In this document: positions 7,367-11,833 of the stretch, piece by piece
How positions within the stretch are numbered: the first letter of the stretch is position 1
How the letters are laid out: the number at the start of each line of letters is the position of its first letter
Assembly: GCA_003542325.1 (NCBI GenBank)
Contig: DPKV01000090.1
Coordinates: 295 to 12,127, forward strand
Direction of reading: 5' to 3'
From: Anaerolineaceae bacterium
GTDB taxonomy: Bacteria > Chloroflexota > Anaerolineae > Anaerolineales > Anaerolineaceae
DNA: 11,833 nucleotides
Translations under genes and position numbers: made by a program
Notes under the pieces: model-generated
What the model was told of the DNA's origin: nothing
Seen by the model: only the letters and a program-made list of their open reading frames with translations
The model's database searches: none

Positions 7367-7466
7367 TGTCACGTGCGCTAGTAACCTCGAGGTTATGCGG
7401 TGTGAGCGATTATCACCTGTAGGGAAGAATCCTTGCCATGATATTCAGGCGCGGCACGTGACCTAC
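7367..7466 (+). repeat. Palindromic intergenic repeat, copy C (long form)
   Basis: The ends are the same as in copies A and B (TGTCACGTG and CACGTGACCTAC), and the arms extend further as GTCACGTGCGC against GCGC-GG-CACGTGAC. The interior is about 70 bases longer than in A and B and contains a perfect 14-bp palindrome, TAACCTCGAGGTTA (7382-7395). It ends 7 bases before the stop codon of the UbiD-family gene. It may be an expanded or composite form of the same element. Confidence 0.65.
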
Positions 7467-7473
7467 GTCTGTT

Positions 7474-8772
7474 TTACAGAAATTCCGAAAGGTCGACCTC
7501 CGGGAAGGGGACTTTGTTGAAATGTTTACCGGCGGTTTCAAGCGGTGCGGTCAGGTCGAAACCGACCTTGCAGGTCTCGTAGGTGCCTGGTTCAGCGGAG
7601 GGGTCGAGGGAAGAGCCGCGTTCCCGGCCCAGCCAGAAGAGGTCCCGGTCCGCCTGGAAGCGGGTCGCTAAAGCCCATTCCACGGAAAGGGGATCATAGA
7701 TGTCGATATCTTCATCGACCACAAAGATGTGCTTGCAGGAGCGGTGGCCGCGGGAAGCGGCGTCAATGGCTTTACGGCCGTCGTCCTCCTGTTCCTTGCG
7801 GATCTTCACGATGGTGTGGAGCCAGGAACAGCCGCCGGGGTTGATGTTCACATCCAGGCAGTGGACAACATTATTAACCTCCCGGAAGATGGTGGGCTCG
7901 CGGGGCATACCCATCAGGAGTTTGTGCTCCAGGCCGCCGGGCAGGAGGACATGCCAGAGCGGATCCTTGCGGTGGGTGATGCATTTAACTTCCAGCACCG
8001 GTTCCTCGCGGATCACGTCCTGGGTCTCGGTCAGGTCCACAAAGGGGCCTTCGGCATGGCGGCGGTCGCGATAGACCGTACCTTCAATGACGAACTCCGC
8101 TTCGGCGGGGATCAGGAGGTTGGAAGTGGCTGCTTTAGCGACGGGGAAGGGTTCAAGCGCATGGGCGATCCCCAGTTCATCCACACCGATCTCGACGGAC
8201 GTTGCGGCGGCGACCAGGATGTTCGGGGCGACGCCAATGCAGATGGCGACATCCACTGCGCCGAGGTCCTGCAGGAAGGTGTCGAAATGGCGGGTTTTTA
8301 CCACCCGGACGGCCATTTCGGTTTTCGAGAACTGCATACAGCGATGAAAATCCATGTTCTGTCCGTAGACGGGGTGGCCGGCGATCATCACGCCGGAACT
8401 GATATAGTTCCCGCCATCGCCTTCACAGTGGAAAAGAATAGGGAGATCGTCCAGGTCGGGTTCATCGATGATGACCTCCTGGCAGGGCGGATCGCTGATG
8501 ACTTCAGGTCGGCTGGGATGGTCAATAGCCAGCAATAGAGTGGGAATCAAAGCTTCAACGGGGATGCCCAGGTAATCGGCAAAGGATTGTTTCGTACAAC
8601 AAAGGTTCCCCATGACTCTGAAATCTGATTCTTTGATGGATTGGAAGGCGACAGGCTGGGGCTCCAGGGCTTTCAGGATACCTGCTGCTTCGAGATATTT
8701 GGAGACCGGCTTTTCAATTTGCTGCATCGTTCCGGTCGATTTGAGATGGTCAAGGTGGGTTCTGAGGGACAT
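7474..8772 (-). CDS. UbiD-family decarboxylase, probably trans-anhydromevalonate-5-phosphate decarboxylase
   Basis: UbiD-family enzymes use prenylated FMN to remove carboxyl groups from unsaturated acids. In the modified mevalonate pathway the member acts on trans-anhydromevalonate 5-phosphate and yields isopentenyl phosphate. The protein has 432 residues, within family range. Family segments are 'GNYISSG' (121-127), 'MDFHRCMQ' (140-147, with the probable catalytic Arg144), 'IGVAPNILVAAATSV' (179-193), 'EFVIEG' (226-231) and 'AEGPFVDLTETQD' (240-252) with the conserved acidic residues. The final 'GY' of the usual 'EGPFGExTGYY' is replaced, as expected for a divergent subgroup. It has its own promoter and lies upstream of the dehydratase operon on the same strand, separated by a 417-base repeat region. 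The ATG at 8772 has a weak ribosome binding site (GCGAG). Family assignment is firm; substrate is inferred from the neighbours and could be an aromatic acid instead. Confidence 0.88.
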   Translation of the reverse strand: MSLRTHLDHLKSTGTMQQIEKPVSKYLEAAGILKALEPQPVAFQSIKESDFRVMGNLCCTKQSFADYLGIPVEALIPTLLLAIDHPSRPEVISDPPCQEVIIDEPDLDDLPILFHCEGDGGNYISSGVMIAGHPVYGQNMDFHRCMQFSKTEMAVRVVKTRHFDTFLQDLGAVDVAICIGVAPNILVAAATSVEIGVDELGIAHALEPFPVAKAATSNLLIPAEAEFVIEGTVYRDRRHAEGPFVDLTETQDVIREEPVLEVKCITHRKDPLWHVLLPGGLEHKLLMGMPREPTIFREVNNVVHCLDVNINPGGCSWLHTIVKIRKEQEDDGRKAIDAASRGHRSCKHIFVVDEDIDIYDPLSVEWALATRFQADRDLFWLGRERGSSLDPSAEPGTYETCKVGFDLTAPLETAGKHFNKVPFPEVDLSEFL

Positions 8773-8803
8773 GGTTTACTCGCTTTTTAGTGACTCTGGC
8801 TGA

Positions 8804-8809
8804 ATTATA
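8804..8809 (-). promoter_or_regulatory. -10 box of the UbiD-family gene
   Basis: A perfect TATAAT on the minus strand stands 31 bases before the ATG, giving a 5' leader of about 25 bases. The hexamer 17 bases upstream, TATTTT, is a poor -35 box. It is back to back with the promoter of the next gene. Confidence 0.45.
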
Positions 8810-8869
8810 GCAGGGTTAGGTGGACGAAAATACGGTTAAGTTGGCTTCAGTGTATATTTTCAGCACAGG

Positions 8870-8875
8870 TATAAT
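8870..8875 (+). promoter_or_regulatory. TATAAT box placed for a leaderless transcript
   Basis: A perfect TATAAT ends 7 bases before the ATG at 8883, so transcription would begin at or one base before the start codon. This is the same arrangement as at ubiX. No convincing -35 box is seen at 17 bases. Confidence 0.45.
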
Positions 8876-8882
8876 GACCGGG

Positions 8883-9293
8883 ATGAAAACACACATCCTG
8901 TATTCCGTTGTCACCCTGGCAGAGTGTATGCAAGACCCGGCAACCCTGGCCTGGCTGACGCATGCACAAGTTCCAGTGCCCGAGATAATCCCTCCGGGGC
9001 GATACCCCACGCCAGCGGAAATCCGGTATGTTATTGAGAATACGCCAGGGATCAAGGCGACTTATATGGTTACTTCGTCCGTCTGGGTGGTCACGGTGAC
9101 CAGCCGGAAGGATGTCACCTGGGCGACTTTAGCGGTTCAGGATTATTGCGGGGATGAAGACATGCCCTGCCGGTTCAATTATTCAGGGGGATGGGATGAG
9201 TTGATCCTGCTGGTGTCGTCGAGTTTGGCAAAGCAGTGCGGGCCGTTGGTACTGCTGCACGATTCGGGTGCCGCACCGCAGGTGGTAGGGTAA
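8883..9293 (+). CDS. Small protein of unknown function
   Basis: The product has 136 residues from the ATG at 8883. In-frame upstream starts at 8820 and 8874 are less likely because the TATAAT box overlaps or follows them. No signal peptide, membrane segment or known motif is seen. There are alternating hydrophobic stretches ('TYMVTSSVWVVTVTS', 60-74; 'ELILLVSSSLA', 106-116) that suggest a small alpha/beta fold, and a Cys pair at 89 and 96 in an acidic loop. The gene is divergent from the UbiD-family gene and shares its promoter region, which is the only hint of a link. I do not recognise the family. Confidence 0.6.
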   Translation: MKTHILYSVVTLAECMQDPATLAWLTHAQVPVPEIIPPGRYPTPAEIRYVIENTPGIKATYMVTSSVWVVTVTSRKDVTWATLAVQDYCGDEDMPCRFNYSGGWDELILLVSSSLAKQCGPLVLLHDSGAAPQVVG

Positions 9294-9502
9294 GGGAATT
9301 GGGGTTTTGAAAAGATTTGTTAACAAGGGATATATGATGAAGATCAATCCAATGAAGGGAAGGGTAAAAACACGGACGGTCTCACTTTGGGAGGCAGGCA
9401 GTCCACTCTCCTGAAAAAGGATTGATGGATAGGGGAGGAGAGAATGTTTCAGTTGTCACATAAACACCTCACGGGCCCTTACGGCAAGTGGATTGGGGAA
9501 AA
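9294..9502. other. Mostly empty intergenic stretch
   Basis: No convincing gene lies between the unknown small protein and the 24-residue membrane protein. A 26-codon frame at 9334-9414 has only a modest AGGG upstream. GGAGG before 9444 is strong, and the frame it serves is listed separately with low confidence. Confidence 0.4.
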
Positions 9503-9659
9503 TCAGGAATTGATGACGAGCAGGAGGAAAAAGCAGAGGACGAGTGCGATGGAATACACCACATTTTCTTGTTTCATTTGGATCTCCTTTTTATTGACGA
9601 GCCTTTTTTTCAATCTTATCAAGAAAACTTTGGTATTTTTGTTTGTTAAAAGGATTTAA
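9444..9659 (+). CDS. Doubtful 71-residue ORF with a strong ribosome binding site
   Basis: GGAGGAG lies about 5 bases before the ATG, which is why it is listed. The first 40 residues are basic and polar, and residues about 42-57 ('SCFIWISFLLTSLFF') could cross a membrane. It runs opposite to, and fully covers, the 24-codon gene at 9503-9577, which has the better combination of signals. Both are unlikely to be genuine. No family recognised. Confidence 0.25.
   Translation: MFQLSHKHLTGPYGKWIGENQELMTSRRKKQRTSAMEYTTFSCFIWISFLLTSLFFNLIKKTLVFLFVKRI
9503..9577 (-). CDS. 24-residue single-helix membrane protein
   Basis: AAGGAGAT, a full match to the anti-Shine-Dalgarno core, stands 4 bases before the ATG at 9577. 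The frame encodes a short polar start (MKQENVVYS) followed by an unbroken hydrophobic run of about 13 residues (IALVLCFFLLLVI) and a stop two residues later. This is the shape of small bacterial membrane proteins that sit as single helices or modulate larger partners. It is too short for most gene callers. The partner and role are unknown. The next gene on the same strand upstream is the glycine-rich membrane protein at 9668-9976, which might be related in function. Confidence 0.5.
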   Translation of the reverse strand: MKQENVVYSIALVLCFFLLLVINS

Positions 9660-9667
9660 CGCAAAGT

Positions 9668-9976
9668 TTACGTCTTCACAAAATAACCTTCAAGGCACTG
9701 AATCAGAGATCCAGCGCCTTGAGGTTGTATCTTTCTGGTGGGAGAGAGGAATCGATTGTCCGACAGCGCATGACAGGAGTACAGGAGGCGCGCTTCGAAA
9801 ATCGCCACCAGCAATAATACCGGCAGGACGAGGAAGACACCTATGATGACCAACAAGCCAAGGACAGCGCCTAAAATTCCGAAAACCAGACCCAAGGCGC
9901 CGCCGACTACACCAAAAACCAGGCCAAAGATGCCTTTAATCAATCCAAACAAACCTTCAATTAGTCCGATTATCAT
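9668..9976 (-). CDS. Small glycine-rich membrane protein
   Basis: The product has 102 residues. Residues 1-62 are almost wholly hydrophobic, with regularly spaced Gly (GLxxGLFGLIKGIFGLVFG and on) that would pack as one or two membrane helices of the glycine-zipper type. The C-terminal 40 residues are polar and of different character (RLLYSCHALSDNRFLSP...). A strong hairpin (9690-9722) lies inside the last 15 codons. Either the gene really ends with this tail, or a frameshift has removed the original stop and the reading frame has run on into the terminator. No clear ribosome binding site precedes the ATG. Function unknown; a structural or pore-like role is a guess. Confidence 0.5.
   Translation of the reverse strand: MIIGLIEGLFGLIKGIFGLVFGVVGGALGLVFGILGAVLGLLVIIGVFLVLPVLLLVAIFEARLLYSCHALSDNRFLSPTRKIQPQGAGSLIQCLEGYFVKT
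9690..9722. terminator. Hairpin, possible bidirectional terminator
   Basis: The arms TCAAGGCACTG (9690-9700) and CAGCGCCTTGA (9712-9722) pair over 11 positions with one mismatch or wobble around an 11-base loop. On the minus strand the mismatch becomes a G-U pair and TTATTTTG follows soon after, so the minus orientation fits better. It overlaps the 3' end of the glycine-rich membrane ORF. Confidence 0.45.
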
Positions 9977-10111
9977 TTTTATTTTTCATTACAATATACG
10001 CAGAAAGAAATGGAAAGTTGCAAAGAAAATCAGAATTCCTGATGGGATTAGCCTGAGGATTGATGGTGTAGGGTTTATGGGAATTCGGGAAAGGTGGATT
10101 GAGGATTCGGG

Positions 10112-11530
10112 CTAGGTTCGATTGCTCCCGGCCTGGTCCCTTGCAAATTGATAGGCGGTCAGTGTGCGTTCCCGGGAGATGCTGCGATCCACGATCCGCT
10201 CCGGGTAGTCCCGCCCAAGTTTGAAATTCAGGTCATTGGCTTCCACTGCGTTTAACTTCCAGGGTTCATGCCGGAATTTTGGCGGCAGTTTGGCCAATTC
10301 CGGCACCCAGCGACCGATATATGTCCCGTCCGGGTCAAATTTCCTGCCCTGAAGGATGGGGTTGAAGATGCGGAACCAGGGGGCGGCATCCGTGCCGGTC
10401 CCGGCGGTCCACTGCCAGCCGCCGTTATTCGCAGCCGGGTCGCCATCCACCAGGTGCGCCATGAACCAGGCCTCGCCCTCCTGCCAGTTGACCAAAAGGT
10501 CCTTGGTCAGGAAGGAAGCGACAATCATCCGGCCGCGGTTGTGCATCCAGCCGGTGTTCAGCATTTGGCGCATGCAGGCGTCCACGATGGGAAAACCCGT
10601 CTGTCCCTGCTGCCAGGCGTGCAGATCTGCGGGAACTTCCCGCCAGGGAATGGCGGCCAGTTCCTCCCGGAAGGGGCCGTCCAGAACCTGCGGATGATAG
10701 GAAAGGATCATGGTGAAGAATTCACGCCAGATCAGTTCGTTGATCCAGGTTTGAATTTCATCGCGTGTGTTGGCCTCGGATGTCTGTAATAATCTTATAT
10801 GGGCGTATGCGAAACATTCCCTGGCCGATAGCAGTCCGAAGCGCAGGTAGGGCGAAAGGCAGGAGGTGCCATCCAGGTCCAGGCGGTCACGGTTTGACTG
10901 ATAGTGAACAAGGCCGATTTTGGTAAACGCCTCCAGCCTCCGGTGGGCTTCTCCTGTGGCGGCAATGAAACCGGGGACGGAGTCCTCTATGGATAATTCT
11001 TCTGAAAAGAGATATTCAGGGAGGGGAGGCAGAGAATCCGGTTTGGGAAGGCAATCCGCAGGTGTGGGAGGGGGTTCATGAAGCCATTTGTTTTTATAGG
11101 GTGTGTAGATGCTATATGGAGTTCCATCTCCTTTGAGAACACTATCCGGTTCACGTAATGTGATTCCGGCAGTGGAAAATAATCCCATCGCTTGCCGAAT
11201 TTCATTATCCCGTTGGCGTGCAAAAGGGCTGTAATCGCGGGTAACAAAAATTTTAGCGCTGCCTGTTTCCCCGGTTAGTTGTGTCAGCGCCTGGAACGCC
11301 GGCCCTGAGCGGACAATTAACCGGCTGCCGAGGGCTTGAAGTTGGTGGTCGAGATCAATTAGCGCGTTGATCAGGAATGCCCGGCGAAAAGGCGCAGCAT
11401 TTTCCATTAATTGAGGTTCCAGGATAAAAAGCGGGATGAATTGGTCCGCGCCCTTGATTGCCTCAGTGAGGGCCGGATTATCCTGCAACCGGAGATCACG
11501 CCGAATCCACCAGATATGAGTCTCGCTCAA
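10112..11530 (-). CDS. phrB: Deoxyribodipyrimidine photolyase, class I
   Basis: This enzyme uses blue light and reduced FAD to split cyclobutane pyrimidine dimers in DNA. The protein has 472 residues, the usual size. The N-terminal antenna-binding domain starts 'WWIRRDLRLQDNPAL' (7-21). The FAD-binding core contains 'WREFFTM' (268-274), 'TGFPIVDACMRQ' (311-322), 'GWMHNRGRMIVASFL' (327-341), 'DGDPAANNGGWQW' (362-374) and 'GTDAAPWFRIFNP' (379-391). Trp306, Trp349 and Trp372/374 are candidates for the electron-transfer chain. The start is TTG, with GGAG five bases upstream; no better ATG exists in frame. A compact unit with a 20-codon ORF and a terminator lies immediately upstream on the same strand. 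Which antenna cofactor is bound cannot be told. Confidence 0.95.
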   Translation of the reverse strand: MSETHIWWIRRDLRLQDNPALTEAIKGADQFIPLFILEPQLMENAAPFRRAFLINALIDLDHQLQALGSRLIVRSGPAFQALTQLTGETGSAKIFVTRDYSPFARQRDNEIRQAMGLFSTAGITLREPDSVLKGDGTPYSIYTPYKNKWLHEPPPTPADCLPKPDSLPPLPEYLFSEELSIEDSVPGFIAATGEAHRRLEAFTKIGLVHYQSNRDRLDLDGTSCLSPYLRFGLLSARECFAYAHIRLLQTSEANTRDEIQTWINELIWREFFTMILSYHPQVLDGPFREELAAIPWREVPADLHAWQQGQTGFPIVDACMRQMLNTGWMHNRGRMIVASFLTKDLLVNWQEGEAWFMAHLVDGDPAANNGGWQWTAGTGTDAAPWFRIFNPILQGRKFDPDGTYIGRWVPELAKLPPKFRHEPWKLNAVEANDLNFKLGRDYPERIVDRSISRERTLTAYQFARDQAGSNRT

Positions 11531-11590
11531 AATTTCTCCTTTTATTTTATTTTACATAAGAACAGGGACGAATAAAAGCGGATCGGCAGG

Positions 11591-11618
11591 AAAAAGAAAA
11601 CCGCCCAGTGATGGGCGG
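11591..11618 (-). terminator. Intrinsic terminator
   Basis: On the minus strand CCGCCC-ATCACT-GGGCGG forms a perfect 6-bp GC stem with a 6-base loop, followed directly by TTTTCTTTTT. The T-run is on the minus side only, so it ends a leftward transcript. It lies 60 bases before the photolyase start, where it would either end the small upstream unit or act as an attenuator of the photolyase gene. Confidence 0.85.
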
Positions 11619-11630
11619 CTTTCCCTATTT

Positions 11631-11677
11631 GGCTGTAGCACCCTTATCGAAGAGCATCGAGGAGGGGTGCCACAGCC
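11631..11677 (-). ncRNA. Long hairpin at the 3' end of the 20-codon ORF
   Basis: On the minus strand GGCTGTGGCACCC pairs with GGGTGCTACAGCC over 13 positions, with one G-U pair. On the plus strand that pair would be an A-C mismatch, so the stem belongs to a leftward RNA. The loop contains a further short TCGA/TCGA stem. The 5' arm covers the middle codons of the small ORF and the stop codon lies at the top of the stem, so translation and folding exclude each other. This resembles a leader regulatory structure; no known RNA family is recognised. Confidence 0.55.
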
Positions 11678-11706
11678 GTTGTTAAGTAACTGCTACTGTC
11701 TATCAT
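11644..11706 (-). CDS. 20-residue ORF: small protein or leader peptide
   Basis: AGGAGGTG, close to a perfect ribosome binding site, stands 6 bases before the ATG at 11706. The frame encodes MIDSSSYLTT followed by ten mostly hydrophobic residues ending in Arg, then TAA. It has its own near-consensus promoter upstream (11765-11793) and is followed by a long hairpin and an intrinsic terminator, so it forms a complete miniature transcription unit of about 165 bases. It runs the same way as the photolyase gene 114 bases further on. No run of one amino acid or rare codon reveals an attenuation signal; the SSS run at residues 4-6 is the nearest thing. It could be a leader peptide, a stand-alone small protein or an ORF inside a structured RNA. 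Confidence 0.5.
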   Translation of the reverse strand: MIDSSSYLTTAVAPLLDALR

Positions 11707-11764
11707 GTACACCACCTCCTCACTTCGTGGGATAGCATATAATCCGCAAAGCAGGATTTTCACT

Positions 11765-11793
11765 AGTATCACATAATCCGGGGGCTTTGTCAA
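11765..11793 (-). promoter_or_regulatory. Strong sigma-70 type promoter of the small upstream unit
   Basis: On the minus strand a perfect TTGACA (11793-11788) is followed after exactly 17 bases by GATACT (11770-11765), which is preceded by TG in the extended -10 position. Transcription would begin near 11758, right at a small 5' hairpin (AATCC...GGATT, 11758-11741). This is the best promoter in the window. Confidence 0.75.
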
Positions 11794-11833
11794 CGAGGAC
11801 AGGTCGGAGTGTCAGGGCAAAGTAGTAATGTCC

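Noticed and set aside
7057..7473. CRISPR array in the repeat-rich gap
   Set aside because: The repeats are palindromes of different lengths in both orientations, without regular spacers.
7729..8538. Plus-strand frame of 269 residues opposite the UbiD-family gene
   Set aside because: The minus strand has clear UbiD motifs across the whole span, so this is a shadow frame.
9334..9414. 26-codon plus-strand frame
   Set aside because: The ribosome binding site is modest, the peptide has no shape of interest and no other signal supports it.
9843..10115. Plus-strand frame with a Lys/Pro-rich start
   Set aside because: The Pro/Lys pattern is simply the reverse complement of the glycine-rich membrane protein, and the rest is untypical and unsupported by a ribosome binding site.

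Overview
The window looks like a piece of a bacterial chromosome from the Chloroflexota, probably class Anaerolineae. This is an inference from gene content and style: lipoproteins with long Thr/Pro/Glu linkers, TTG starts, and intergenic palindromes and heptamer repeats of a kind I associate with that group. Nothing in the window (no rRNA or ribosomal protein) proves the taxonomy.

The central theme is a dispersed set of genes for the 'archaeal' modified mevalonate pathway. The parts are a flavin prenyltransferase UbiX (1260-1826, minus), the small and large subunits of an aconitase-X enzyme best read as phosphomevalonate dehydratase (4467-4856 and 4853-6052, minus, overlapping ATGA), and a UbiD-family decarboxylase best read as trans-anhydromevalonate-5-phosphate decarboxylase (7474-8772, minus). 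The dehydratase would turn mevalonate 5-phosphate into trans-anhydromevalonate phosphate. The UbiD enzyme, using the prenylated FMN made by UbiX, would decarboxylate that to isopentenyl phosphate. An isopentenyl phosphate kinase, mevalonate kinase, HMG-CoA synthase and HMG-CoA reductase would have to lie elsewhere.

Layout. 1-65: heptamer-derived tandem repeat, then a promoter and a GNAT-like protein (132-1247, plus), convergent with ubiX. 1827-1965: divergent promoter region for ubiX and an 802-residue lipoprotein of unknown function (1966-4374, plus). 4375-4466: a palindromic repeat between convergent genes. 4467-7056: operon of an SGNH-like lipoprotein with a Cys where the Ser nucleophile is expected, followed by the two dehydratase subunits. 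7057-7473: 417 bases of palindromes and repeats with no gene. 7474-8772: UbiD-family gene, divergent from a small protein of unknown function (8883-9293). 9294-10111: gene-poor stretch with a 24-residue one-helix membrane protein, a glycine-rich membrane protein and a hairpin. 10112-11530: class I DNA photolyase. 11531-11833: a compact transcription unit upstream of the photolyase with a near-consensus promoter, a 20-codon ORF behind a very strong ribosome binding site, a long hairpin and an intrinsic terminator. It is either a tiny gene or a leader/attenuator of the photolyase.

Several starts were moved from the longest reading frame because ribosome binding sites, -10 boxes or overlaps argue for an internal codon. 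Promoter calls rest on matches to consensus only.
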